Made by a program: the position numbers and the translations under genes. Shown here in pieces: positions 16,453 through 25,120 of a DNA stretch of 64,000 nucleotides. Source of the stretch: Caldicellulosiruptor owensensis OL (GTDB taxonomy: Bacteria; Bacillota; Thermoanaerobacteria; Caldicellulosiruptorales; Caldicellulosiruptoraceae); NCBI RefSeq assembly GCF_000166335.1, contig NC_014657.1, positions 1,966,501-2,030,500 of the forward strand, written 5' to 3'. Within the stretch, counting starts at the first letter, position 1, and each line of letters starts with the position of its first letter. The notes below the pieces were generated by a model, which made no database searches, had not been told where the DNA came from, and saw only the letters and a list, made by a program, of their open reading frames with translations.

Positions 16453-16535
16453 TCCTTGCTCTTTTTCTCTTTTTTATGTTAAAATATTGTGTGGCTTTTT
16501 TAAGCTTTTGTTGAGAAAAGGGAGGGAAATCAGAG

Positions 16536-16724
16536 ATGGCAATGTGCGAAGTTTGCGGTAAAAAAGTTGCTTTCGGAAATAAGGTCAGCCACTCAAATAA
16601 GAAATCAAGAAGAACATGGAAGCCAAATGTAAAGAAAATAAAAGTTCTCCTGCAGAATGGTCAGAGAAAGAGAATATATGTGTGCACAAGCTGTATAAAG
16701 GCCGGCAAGGTTGTCCGTGCTTAA
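16536..16724 (+). CDS. rpmB: 50S ribosomal protein L28
   Basis: A 62-residue L28 protein: MAMCEVCGKKVAFGNKVSHS, then RRTWKPNVKKI and CTSCIKAGKV. Both CxxC pairs are kept, so this is the zinc-binding (C+) form. A GAGGGAAA ribosome site and a downstream terminator frame a monocistronic gene. Confidence 0.96.
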   Translation: MAMCEVCGKKVAFGNKVSHSNKKSRRTWKPNVKKIKVLLQNGQRKRIYVCTSCIKAGKVVRA

Positions 16725-16730
16725 AAATAT

Positions 16731-16773
16731 AAAAGTTCAAGATAAGCAATCAAAGTTTATCTTGAACTTTTTT
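16731..16773 (+). terminator. Intrinsic terminator of rpmB
   Basis: Long stem AAAGTTCAAGATAA / TTTATCTTGAACTTT followed by a T run on the plus strand. Confidence 0.9.
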
Positions 16774-16857
16774 CTTTATTTATCATCACTTATTTTAAAC
16801 AGCTTTTTTATTAACTTGCTCAAAAACCTTGGCATTTTCAATACCATGATTCTCATT

Positions 16858-17034
16858 TTACTTCCATCTCCCATCTTTCAAAAATAGATATATTCCTGCA
16901 CCTATTAATAAGACTGCGATTATAAATGCCAAAAGCCATGGAGGCATCAGTAGCGATATCAGAATCCCTATACCAATGAGAAGTAGTGCAAGACCAAACC
17001 ATTTTTTGTTTTTGTGCGAAAAATGCTTGCTCAT
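16858..17034 (-). CDS. Small membrane protein, unknown
   Basis: A 58-residue protein beginning MSKHFSHKNKKWFG. It has two hydrophobic helices (LALLLIGIGILISLL and LLAFIIAVLLIGAGIYLFL) joined by a short MPPW turn and a basic C-terminus. An upstream TTG at 17061 would add nine residues but has no ribosome site. It is not assignable to a known function; a small membrane-stress or transporter-associated protein is conceivable. Confidence 0.55.
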   Translation of the reverse strand: MSKHFSHKNKKWFGLALLLIGIGILISLLMPPWLLAFIIAVLLIGAGIYLFLKDGRWK

Positions 17035-17104
17035 ACCATAAAATATATTCTTTCTATACAATTTGTTTTATTCTATTATATTCACTTGAAAGCAGATAGG
17101 TGAC

Positions 17105-17141
17105 AAAAAAGGGTGGAAACTTTTTTTGTGTCCACCCTTTT
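17105..17141. terminator. Bidirectional terminator
   Basis: Arms GGGTGGA (17111-17117) and TCCACCC (17131-17137), flanked by A6 on the left and T-rich sequence on the right. It serves the hydrolase gene on the minus strand. Confidence 0.8.
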
Positions 17142-17151
17142 GTATTTTTTA

Positions 17152-17910
17152 TCAATCCTTTAAAAACTCAACCGTTTTATCAAGCACTAATCTTTCCCAT
17201 TCATACTTGTTAAATGTATGGTCAGCACCTTCAATTTCAATAAGCTCAGCCCTATCCCCTAAAATCTGTTTATATTTTCTTCCAACCTCGATGGGTACAG
17301 CTTGATCATTTGTACCGTGCAAAATCAAAACCTTACCAGGATATCTTTTTATTTCTTCAAAGAAATCATACTTTTGCAAATCGTAATAAAAATCCTGAGA
17401 AAGTAAAAGTCCTCCCAAGTCTATATATCCCTTCTCTTTGATGGTTGGATTTGTCTCAACCACATTTTTTGCAATCTCTTTCATATTACCTGCAGGCGCC
17501 CACAGAACGACCTTGTAAAGTTTTTCTTTATACTCACCAGCAAGATAAGAGGATATTGCACCACCAAGCGAAAGTCCAACTATTGAAATCTTCTGCTTGT
17601 CAACAAAATCAAGAGAAAATAGATACTCTAAAATACAGCGGGCATCGTCAATTTCACGCGTAACTGTCATGTCGTAAAACTCTCCATCTGACTCGCCAGA
17701 ACCCGCAAAGTCAAACCTCACGCTTGCAATCCCATGTTGTTCTAAAAGCCGCGAGAGCTTTACAAAGATAAAATGCGGCTCCATTTTGTTTCCTGTAAAC
17801 CCGTGAAATATAGCAACAGCAGGAATTTTCCCCTCATATTCACCAGGAGTATGCAAGTAACCTCTTAGCACCTGACCTATTTTGTTTTTGATCTCAACAT
17901 GCTTTTGCAT
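17152..17910 (-). CDS. Alpha/beta hydrolase, feruloyl/cinnamoyl esterase-like
   Basis: A 252-residue alpha/beta hydrolase. The oxyanion region is FHGFTGNKMEPHF, the nucleophile elbow GLSLGG, the acid in LHGTNDQAVP, and the catalytic His in EGADHTFNKYEWE. This arrangement resembles cinnamoyl/feruloyl esterases, which would fit a hemicellulose-degrading bacterium, but there is no signal peptide, so it would act on imported esters. It lies 17 bases downstream of a LacI-type regulator in the same direction and may be its target. Confidence 0.75.
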   Translation of the reverse strand: MQKHVEIKNKIGQVLRGYLHTPGEYEGKIPAVAIFHGFTGNKMEPHFIFVKLSRLLEQHGIASVRFDFAGSGESDGEFYDMTVTREIDDARCILEYLFSLDFVDKQKISIVGLSLGGAISSYLAGEYKEKLYKVVLWAPAGNMKEIAKNVVETNPTIKEKGYIDLGGLLLSQDFYYDLQKYDFFEEIKRYPGKVLILHGTNDQAVPIEVGRKYKQILGDRAELIEIEGADHTFNKYEWERLVLDKTVEFLKD

Positions 17911-17927
17911 TCAAAATCCCCCTGGCT

Positions 17928-18941
17928 TTATATTGCTCTGCAGGTCTCCCCCTCAACAATTGAGTGCTGAACAATCAGTCTTTTGTACGTCTTGTAGGGC
18001 TCTTCAAGTTCTTTTATTAGCATCTCAGCAGCATAATATCCTAAATAAAATACGTTGGTGTTGATGGTTGTCAGCCTTGGCGAGGATAGCTTCGAAAAAA
18101 TTGACTCGTTAAACCCTATCACAGACACGTCATACCCTACTTTCAAATCAAGCTCCCTGCACGCTCTAATTAGCGCATATGCAACAACCTCGTCAATACA
18201 AACAACAGCTGTTGGCCTGTCAGGAAGCATCAACATCTGCTTTGCCTTTTCATACGAGCTTTGTTCATCAAACTCAGTAAACATAATATATTGGTTCTCA
18301 ACTGGAATTTTGTATTTACTAAGTGCACTTTTGTAACCCGAAAGCCTATCTTGAGTGAGAACAAGATTTTCCATTCCACCCAGAAAACCTATTTGAATAT
18401 GTCCAAGTCGAATTAGATACTCTGTTGCATCAAACGCAGCTTTTTTATTGTCGTTATCAACCCAGTTTACATAGTCTTTGTCCTTGTCAGGTGAACCTAT
18501 CAGCACAAAAGGAAATTTTAGATTTCGCAGGTATTTTATTGCATAGTCGTTTATACGTGACGTCAAAAGTATAAACCCATCAACTTTCTTGCTTTTTATC
18601 AGCCTCTCTAAACTCTCCTTTTCCTTTTCTGGAGGCACAATCGAAAGCACTATTTCATATTCAGTGTTATTTATATAACTGCAGATACCAGAAACAACCT
18701 GGTCAAAAAATGTAGATGTTAACGCTTGCTCAAGCTTTCTTGGCATAAAAATGCCCACTGAATAAGCCTTCTTCATAACAAGACTTTTGGCACTTGCATT
18801 TGGAATATATCCAAGTTTTTCTATAGCTTCCATCACCCTTCTGGTGGTCTCAGGAGAAATCTTTGCTTTACCAGATAGCACTCTTGACACTGTGGAAGGT
18901 GAAACACCTGCTTCTCTCGCTATGTCTTTAATTGTTACCAT
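17928..18941 (-). CDS. LacI-family transcriptional regulator
   Basis: A 337-residue LacI/GalR regulator. The N-terminal helix-turn-helix is TIKDIAREAGVSPSTVSRVL, followed by the hinge helix and a periplasmic-binding-like sensor (VGIFMPRK, GFILLTSRIND, IGFLGGMEN, VSVIGFNES, TTINTN). The ligand is unknown; a sugar is usual. Its coupling to the esterase-like hydrolase suggests a carbohydrate ester regulon. Confidence 0.92.
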   Translation of the reverse strand: MVTIKDIAREAGVSPSTVSRVLSGKAKISPETTRRVMEAIEKLGYIPNASAKSLVMKKAYSVGIFMPRKLEQALTSTFFDQVVSGICSYINNTEYEIVLSIVPPEKEKESLERLIKSKKVDGFILLTSRINDYAIKYLRNLKFPFVLIGSPDKDKDYVNWVDNDNKKAAFDATEYLIRLGHIQIGFLGGMENLVLTQDRLSGYKSALSKYKIPVENQYIMFTEFDEQSSYEKAKQMLMLPDRPTAVVCIDEVVAYALIRACRELDLKVGYDVSVIGFNESIFSKLSSPRLTTINTNVFYLGYYAAEMLIKELEEPYKTYKRLIVQHSIVEGETCRAI

Positions 18942-19047
18942 CTTACTCTCATCCCAACTTTTTTTGCATTTCTTTTCTTAAAGATTAATTTTAATAATAC
19001 CAAATATTCAGAAAAATTGCAAATTATCCTGAAAAGTTTGATTAGCT

Positions 19048-19962
19048 TTAACTCTCAAAAGATTGTATCTCAGGCAAAGTCATCTCAATCACAAAATGAT
19101 TGTCACCGGTTGAATATGTCAGCAGATATGTACCCTCAGGATAATACAGTGCAAACTTGTTTTTGAGAATATTCATCACTTCTTCAATCTTTTCATAGTT
19201 TTTTACGACATCATTGTAATATATTCTTATATTCAGCCTCCCTGATAGTTTAAATATCGAAAGCTGTATTACACTTTTAATTGGCAACTGCCTCTCTGAA
19301 CAACTGGTAAAAAGCTTTGCAATAAAACTCAGTGTTCCATGAAGTACAAGCTTTTCTTTCAACCTATCATCATGAAAGTTTACGACTATTTCAAAATTGT
19401 TCTTAAGTGAATAAACACAGCCAGAAAGAATTGTTTGAAACAACATTACCTCATACCACAGAGGAACAAATATACGATTAGAATACCCGCTTGCTTCCAG
19501 AGTATCCAAGAGCGACCTTGCAAGCCCTTCAATTTCTTTCTGTCCCTTGTCAGCTGCTATTCCATATATTAGCTGGATATTTCTTGTAATTATCTCTTTG
19601 TAATCAGTAATAAATTGACTTTCAACTTTTCCTTCGTTTTTTAACAAACAAATATTATTTTGTATCGAATGTAAAGTATTTTCAAATTTTGCATTATCTT
19701 CAACATAAAATTCAAAGTCTTTCTCCAGTACTTTCAAAATACCTTCTAATTTTTTAACCCGTACACCAAATTCACTTATAAAAGGTAAAATTCCAAAAAC
19801 ATACCCTGCAGTAACAATTAAGCTCAAACTTGTACAGATTAAAATCCATGATAGCAATGAATATGTATTAGTTTGAAACTGAATGTATAAAACCAATCCA
19901 AAAAACAGCAAAAGTTCTGTAAACGTAACTATCCAATATATCTTGCTAAACTTTTCTCTCAT
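19048..19962 (-). CDS. Membrane protein with cytoplasmic helical domain, unknown
   Basis: A 304-residue protein. Two adjacent transmembrane segments (IVTFTELLLFFGLVLYIQF and LLSWILICTSLSLIVTAGYVFGI) are followed by a coiled-coil-like stretch (KKLEGILKVLEKDFEFYVEDN) and an alpha/beta C-terminal domain. The layout recalls a histidine kinase, but no H-box, N-box or G-box is visible. I therefore regard it as a possible degenerate kinase-like sensor without assigning function. The start at 19962 follows GGTGAAAAG; an ATG at 19995 is less well supported. Confidence 0.5.
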   Translation of the reverse strand: MREKFSKIYWIVTFTELLLFFGLVLYIQFQTNTYSLLSWILICTSLSLIVTAGYVFGILPFISEFGVRVKKLEGILKVLEKDFEFYVEDNAKFENTLHSIQNNICLLKNEGKVESQFITDYKEIITRNIQLIYGIAADKGQKEIEGLARSLLDTLEASGYSNRIFVPLWYEVMLFQTILSGCVYSLKNNFEIVVNFHDDRLKEKLVLHGTLSFIAKLFTSCSERQLPIKSVIQLSIFKLSGRLNIRIYYNDVVKNYEKIEEVMNILKNKFALYYPEGTYLLTYSTGDNHFVIEMTLPEIQSFES

Positions 19963-20095
19963 ACTCTTTTCACCAACTGCTAATCCCTTTCTCATAATAT
20001 TTAATCAAATATAAAGCTTTTAAAGTATTCTGTATGTTAATTCAATTTTAATATTATTCAAACGGTATTATCAACTACTTTTTGATTGTAAAATT

Positions 20096-21313
20096 TCACA
20101 AAAATCTAAATACAACTTTTATACTCTTTTCATTACCCTTTGATGAGGCAACTTCAATTGCTTTTTGATAATCTTCAAGTTTAAAATAATGGGTAATTAA
20201 CTTTTCATACGGAATTCGGTGTTGCTGAATAAGATTCAACGCAAGCTGATATGTAGACATCTTGTATTCATTTATGTTTTCTGTACTGTAACAGTAAGCA
20301 CCTTTAACATTCAGTTCTTTGAACCAGATTGGTGTTAAATCCAAATTTTCTACAACTGATGCAAGTCCTACAAGAATATAGCTTCCTCGCTGTTTTGTAA
20401 GCCACATACCGTCTCTGATGGTCTTTTTTGTTCCTACACAGTCAAATACTTTGTCAAACCCACCAAGCAAAACCTTATCACCAATCATTGGTCGAAAAAC
20501 TTTGGCTTGGACTACCTTAGCAAGGTCATCTAAATACCCTTCTCTTGGCTTTACAACTCTGTTTGCACCAAACTCTAATGCAAGTTCTGCTTGAAAATCG
20601 TACTTCGCAATAACCGTAATATCAGCGTTGCTCCCAAACTTCCTCAAACTCCAAACAACCAAAAGACCAATTATCCCAGCCCCATAAACCAAAACTTTTT
20701 CATCATCCTGGGGATAATTTCTTACTACCGGGTGGAGTGCAGAGGCCAAGGGATCTACCAAAATTGCTTCCTCATCTCTAACAGCAGAAGGTACCTTTAT
20801 AACCTGTGACTTGTGCGCAACAAAATATTCTCCCCACGACCCACCTGTTGTGCTGCATGCTCCCATAATTGTGCCAGGTGAAAGCTTTCCTTCTGTTATA
20901 TTAAGACAAGTTGAAAACTCCTCTTCCTGACAGGACAGACATCTTGGAAGTTCGCGCGCGTCACAATCAAGCACAGGGTCAACAATGACTCTGTCACCTA
21001 TTTCAAACCCGGAAACAGCTTTGCCTTTTTCAACTATCACTCCAAGATTCTCGTGCCCTATGACAAAAGGGAATGAAGCAAAAGGTGAGGTTGAGGGTGA
21101 GTCGTGCAAAAATATGAGGTTCAAGTCAGAACCGCAAATCCCTGCATAGGTAGTTTTTATCTTCACATAGTTTTCTGAAGGAAGTTCAGGTTCAGGAATG
21201 TCCTTCAATTGAATACATGAAAATCTATTGTAATAAAACTTCTTGGAAATTTTACCAAGCAAAAGAGTTCTTATGTACTTTGCAACATTCGCATCAAACA
21301 CAACTGCTTTCAT
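20096..21313 (-). CDS. Zinc-dependent medium-chain alcohol dehydrogenase (threonine-dehydrogenase-like)
   Basis: A 405-residue MDR-family dehydrogenase. AGICGSDLNLIF and VIGHENLGVIVEKG carry the catalytic-zinc Cys and His-Glu. The region CDARELPRCLSCQEEEFSTC supplies four structural-zinc cysteines. VLVYGAGIIGLLVVW is the NAD(P) fold. The family includes threonine and sorbitol dehydrogenases. Position after a Kbl-like gene suggests L-threonine oxidation to 2-amino-3-ketobutyrate, though an intervening hairpin means it may be separately expressed. The exact substrate is unproven. Confidence 0.8.
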   Translation of the reverse strand: MKAVVFDANVAKYIRTLLLGKISKKFYYNRFSCIQLKDIPEPELPSENYVKIKTTYAGICGSDLNLIFLHDSPSTSPFASFPFVIGHENLGVIVEKGKAVSGFEIGDRVIVDPVLDCDARELPRCLSCQEEEFSTCLNITEGKLSPGTIMGACSTTGGSWGEYFVAHKSQVIKVPSAVRDEEAILVDPLASALHPVVRNYPQDDEKVLVYGAGIIGLLVVWSLRKFGSNADITVIAKYDFQAELALEFGANRVVKPREGYLDDLAKVVQAKVFRPMIGDKVLLGGFDKVFDCVGTKKTIRDGMWLTKQRGSYILVGLASVVENLDLTPIWFKELNVKGAYCYSTENINEYKMSTYQLALNLIQQHRIPYEKLITHYFKLEDYQKAIEVASSKGNEKSIKVVFRFL

Positions 21314-21360
21314 TGATTTTCAATCTCCTTTCATTTATTAAGAGTTTACCTAAAAACTTT

Positions 21361-21391
21361 AAGAGGCTGCACAATATCATTTGCAGCCTCT
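21361..21391 (-). terminator. Hairpin between kbl-like gene and dehydrogenase
   Basis: Perfect 10-bp arms AGAGGCTGCA (21362-21371) and TGCAGCCTCT (21382-21391). The following minus-strand sequence is only moderately T-rich, so termination may be partial. Confidence 0.6.
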
Positions 21392-21413
21392 CACAACTCA
21401 AAAAGCTTATATA

Positions 21414-22664
21414 TTAAATTATACCGTATTTTTTACCCAAGTGTTCAAGAACATCTAATGTTCTGTCAAGATGTTCTTTTGTATGCCCGGCTGTGACAGA
21501 CATTCTGATTCGCGAAAGTCTTCTTGGCACAGCAGGATAAAATACAGGATTTACATATATCCCTGCTTCATGAAGCTCTCTGCACATCTCTTTTACCTTA
21601 TAATCATCCCCTATAATTATTGGGAAGATAGCAGTTTGCTGGTTGCCAAGATTAAAGCCGAGCTTTAAAAGGTTTTCTCTAAAATACCTGATGTTGTCCC
21701 AAAGTCTTTGACGAAGCTCTGGTTCTTCCTCAATAACATTTAACGCTTCAATTAAAGAAGCTGTTGCCTGGGGTGTTGGTGCTGTTGAGAACATGTATGC
21801 TCTTGAATAAAAGTGCAGGTAGTTTACAAGCTCTTTATTGGTTGCGATAAATCCACCAACAGCGCCAAGTGCTTTGGACAAAGTTCCAGCAACTATATCA
21901 ACCTTGCCTTCAACGTTACAATGTTCAGGGGTTCCTCTCCCATTTTTCCCAATCACACCTGTAGCATGTGCCTCATCAACCATTACAAATGCCCCATAGG
22001 CATGTGCTATTTCAACAATCTGGTCAAGCGGCGCAATGTCGCCGTCCATGGAATATACACCATCAACTATCACAAGTTTTGTGTTGTACTTGTCCTTAAC
22101 CTTCTTCAGAACCTTTTCAAGAGAATCCATATTGTTGTGTCTGAAAAACTCTACATTTGTGTTCCTACACCCATCAATTATGCTTGCATGAACATACATA
22201 TCAAGTATAGCAACATCTTTTTCGTGCAAAATTGCTGAAATTGTCCCTAAATTTGAACCATAACCACTTGTGTAAACGAGAGCATCTTCACACCCTTTGA
22301 ACTTTGCAAGCTTTTTTTCCAATTCCACATGAATGTCAAGTGTTCCACCAAGAAGTGGCACAGACCCTGCACCCGTTCCGTACTTTTTGACAGCTTCAAT
22401 CCCTGCTTTAATTGTTCTTGGATGTTTTGTAAGGTTGAGATAATCATTTGATGCAAGGTTTATCATCTCTTTTACCTGACCTGTATAGTGGTCAATAATC
22501 TTCATGGTTGGACCTGAGCCTGTGATTGAAACTCTTCTGTATTGATAATGTCTTCTTCTGACATAATCTTCCTTGTACTCCCAGAACTCTTTTGCAAGCT
22601 CCATGATATTTTTATCTTCACTCTTCATAAAATCTGCAAGTGAAAATTTTGTGGTATCAATCAT
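21414..22664 (-). CDS. kbl: Alpha-oxoamine synthase, probable glycine C-acetyltransferase
   Basis: A 416-residue PLP-dependent alpha-oxoamine synthase. LASNDYLNLTKHP, GTGAGSVPLLGGTLDIH, VDEAHATGVIGKNGRG and the PLP-lysine motif VAGTLSKALGAVGGFI are all present. The family contains 2-amino-3-ketobutyrate CoA ligase (Kbl), BioF, HemA and serine palmitoyltransferase. No biotin or heme genes are here, whereas a threonine-dehydrogenase-like gene and fhs are, so Kbl is favoured. The N-terminal 45-residue extension is a little longer than in E. coli Kbl. Confidence 0.78.
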   Translation of the reverse strand: MIDTTKFSLADFMKSEDKNIMELAKEFWEYKEDYVRRRHYQYRRVSITGSGPTMKIIDHYTGQVKEMINLASNDYLNLTKHPRTIKAGIEAVKKYGTGAGSVPLLGGTLDIHVELEKKLAKFKGCEDALVYTSGYGSNLGTISAILHEKDVAILDMYVHASIIDGCRNTNVEFFRHNNMDSLEKVLKKVKDKYNTKLVIVDGVYSMDGDIAPLDQIVEIAHAYGAFVMVDEAHATGVIGKNGRGTPEHCNVEGKVDIVAGTLSKALGAVGGFIATNKELVNYLHFYSRAYMFSTAPTPQATASLIEALNVIEEEPELRQRLWDNIRYFRENLLKLGFNLGNQQTAIFPIIIGDDYKVKEMCRELHEAGIYVNPVFYPAVPRRLSRIRMSVTAGHTKEHLDRTLDVLEHLGKKYGII

Positions 22665-22724
22665 GTTTTTTCAACCTCCTTCTGAACACATTTTTGAGCA
22701 CATGCAAAGTCTAAAAAAAAGAAC

Positions 22725-24386
22725 TTACTTAAAAATGGGATTTCCGCTACTGTCAATGTCAAGATGAAGAGCTGCAAAGTCTTTCCCAAGTCCTGGCATT
22801 GCTATTACATCACCACACATGACAACTACAAACCCAGCTCCATTTTTTATTTCTATATCTGTAACATTTAGAACAAAATCCTTTGGTCTTCCAAGCGCTT
22901 TCGGGTCATCAGAAAGCGAATACTGGTTTTTTGACATACAAATTGGAAAATGTTCAATCTTGAGATTCTTTATAAGCTCAAGTTTTGATAAAGCTACTTT
23001 TGAGAACTGTACATCTTTTGCACCATAGATGATCGTCGCAACTTTTTTAATTTTCTCTTCAATAGAATCACTATCCTGGTAAATAAAGTTTACCTTTTTC
23101 CTTTTATTGCTCACCTCTATAACCTTTTCAGCAAGATCAAGCACACCTTCTGAACCGTCAGCATACGCAGTAGATACTGAAAATTCTACACTTTTTTGAT
23201 CGCAAAAAGACTTTATGGCTTCAATCTCTTCTTCTGTATCATCCGGAAATTTATTTAAAGCCACCACTGTCTCAAGTCCCATGACTTTGAGATTTTCAAT
23301 GTGCTTTTCTAAATTCTCAAGCCCTCGTTGAATAGAATTTACATCACTCTGCAGCCCACCATTTGCTTCAATTCTCGCATGATATTTTAATGCTTTTACT
23401 GTCACAACCAGAACAGCAGCATGTGGATATATCCCAAATTTTCTTGCAACAATGTTAACAAACTTCTCTGCACCCAAATCAGAACCAAAACCTGCTTCAA
23501 CAACAACATAATCAGAAAGTTTTTGAGCAATTCTTGTTGCAACAATGCTGTTTGTACCGTGTGCAATATTTGCAAAAGGACCACCATGAACGATTGCTGC
23601 AGTATTTTCAGATGTCTGGACAAGATTTGGCTTTAATGCATCTTTCAGCAAAAGTGCCATACTACCCTGGACATTTAAATCCTTTGCATATACAGGCTTT
23701 TTATCATAGGTAAAACCTACCAAGATACTACCAAGTTTCTCTTTTAACTCTTCATAATTCATTGAAAGGCACAGAATTGCCATCACTTCAGAAGCAACAG
23801 AGATAACAAAACCATCTTCTCTTATAGCACCTTTTTGGTCATCTGAAAGCCCAACTATGATGTGCCGAAGACTTCTATCATTCATATCTATTGCTCTTTT
23901 TATGGTTATAGATTTTGGATTTATTCCAAGGCTATTTCCATGATAAATGTGGTTGTCAACTGCAGCACAAAGAAGATTGTTTGCACAGGTAACTGCATGA
24001 ATGTCTCCTGTAAAGTGAAGATTTATATCAATCGAGGGTAAAATCTCACAAGCACCGCCGCCTGTCGCCCCGCCTTTCAAACCCAAAAACGGTCCTAAGG
24101 AAGGTTCTCTTAAAGTAACAATAGATTTAAACCCCAGCCTGTTTATTGCCATAGAAAGACCAATCGCAGTTGTTGTCTTCCCCTCCCCAAAAGGTGTTGG
24201 GTTAATAGATGTCACCAGGATAACCTTGCCGTCTTCTTTGCCTGCTTTTTTCTTAAGCACATCTAAACTGATTTTTGCCTTGTACTTTCCATAAAGCTCA
24301 ATGTCATCCTCGTCAAGTCCTATTTTCTCTGCAATCTTGGATATAGGCTCAAGTGTGGCATGTTGTACCTTTGATATGCCTTTCAT
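22725..24386 (-). CDS. fhs: Formate-tetrahydrofolate ligase
   Basis: A 553-residue ligase making 10-formyl-THF from formate, THF and ATP. The ATP loop TPFGEGKTTTAIGL, the REPSLGPFLGLKGGATGGG block, and the VVEAGFGSDLGAEKF and FAALHLDIDSSG C-terminal motifs are all intact. The length equals the family norm. It starts 9 bases after the thioesterase gene and precedes the kbl-like gene, giving a glycine/one-carbon operon. Confidence 0.97.
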   Translation of the reverse strand: MKGISKVQHATLEPISKIAEKIGLDEDDIELYGKYKAKISLDVLKKKAGKEDGKVILVTSINPTPFGEGKTTTAIGLSMAINRLGFKSIVTLREPSLGPFLGLKGGATGGGACEILPSIDINLHFTGDIHAVTCANNLLCAAVDNHIYHGNSLGINPKSITIKRAIDMNDRSLRHIIVGLSDDQKGAIREDGFVISVASEVMAILCLSMNYEELKEKLGSILVGFTYDKKPVYAKDLNVQGSMALLLKDALKPNLVQTSENTAAIVHGGPFANIAHGTNSIVATRIAQKLSDYVVVEAGFGSDLGAEKFVNIVARKFGIYPHAAVLVVTVKALKYHARIEANGGLQSDVNSIQRGLENLEKHIENLKVMGLETVVALNKFPDDTEEEIEAIKSFCDQKSVEFSVSTAYADGSEGVLDLAEKVIEVSNKRKKVNFIYQDSDSIEEKIKKVATIIYGAKDVQFSKVALSKLELIKNLKIEHFPICMSKNQYSLSDDPKALGRPKDFVLNVTDIEIKNGAGFVVVMCGDVIAMPGLGKDFAALHLDIDSSGNPIFK

Positions 24387-24395
24387 AAGTATTTC

Positions 24396-24827
24396 TCACC
24401 TTACCTTTTGATAGGTTTTATTTAAAAATCTTTCACGGTCCACAATAAACCTTTCGTGAATACCTTCTCCAATCTTTTCAAAACTATCATATGTCTCAAC
24501 CTTGAATGTCAGTTTTCTGTCTTCAATAGAGATAAGTTCAGCCACTACTTTTACTTTCATTCCTTTTGGGGTTGGTGCTAAGTGCAAAACATCTACTTTA
24601 CTTCCAACAGTAGTATAACCTTCTTCCAAGTAGCTCTCTACACAAAGAAGTGCTGTTTTTTCCATAAGAGCTATCATCGAAGGAGTTGCAAATACATCCA
24701 AAAGTCCGCTTTGAAAATATGAAGCAAGCATGTTATCAGTTACCTCTTCTTCAACCTTAAAGTTGAGCCCAACTTGAAGTTCTGGCTTTTTCAATTTAAA
24801 CGCGCCTCCTTTAAATACTGCTTCCAT
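24396..24827 (-). CDS. FlK-like hotdog thioesterase
   Basis: A 143-residue hotdog-fold thioesterase. The FlK-type triad can be read as Thr48, Glu56 and His82 (ATPSMIALMEKTA and VDVLHLAPTP). The spacings of 8 and 26 residues equal those of fluoroacetyl-CoA thioesterase (T42, E50, H76). The natural substrate is likely an acyl-CoA rather than fluoroacetyl-CoA (inference). First gene of the unit with fhs and kbl. Confidence 0.8.
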   Translation of the reverse strand: MEAVFKGGAFKLKKPELQVGLNFKVEEEVTDNMLASYFQSGLLDVFATPSMIALMEKTALLCVESYLEEGYTTVGSKVDVLHLAPTPKGMKVKVVAELISIEDRKLTFKVETYDSFEKIGEGIHERFIVDRERFLNKTYQKVR

Positions 24828-24949
24828 GCTTTTACCAGGCTATTTAAAATATGCTGATTTGGTGCACAATTTTGTTCACAATATGCGCTTTAATAAATAT
24901 ATTACTTCTATTTTGTGGAATTGTCAATTCTATTATCAAAAAGTTTGAC

Positions 24950-24978
24950 TTGAAAATGCTGATAAGATGAATTATAAT
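24950..24978 (+). promoter_or_regulatory. Promoter of tRNA-Ser
   Basis: -35 TTGAAA (24950-24955), 17-base spacer, -10 TATAAT (24973-24978), 23 bases before the tRNA. Confidence 0.75.
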
Positions 24979-25001
24979 TGATTTTGCAAAATAAAAAAGG
25001 C

Positions 25002-25094
25002 GGAGAGATGGCCGAGTGGTCGAAGGCACACGACTCGAAATCGTGCGCACCCCCAAAAAGGGTGCCGTGGGTTCGAATCCCACTCTCTCCGCCA
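25002..25094 (+). tRNA. tRNA-Ser (anticodon CGA)
   Basis: Class II cloverleaf. The acceptor GGAGAGA pairs with TCTCTCC, the anticodon loop is CTCGAAA, there is a long variable arm (CACCC/GGGTG), the T loop is TTCGAAT, and G plus an encoded CCA end the gene. Confidence 0.97.
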
Positions 25095-25120
25095 TTATTA
25101 TTTTTGAGGAGCTGACCATA

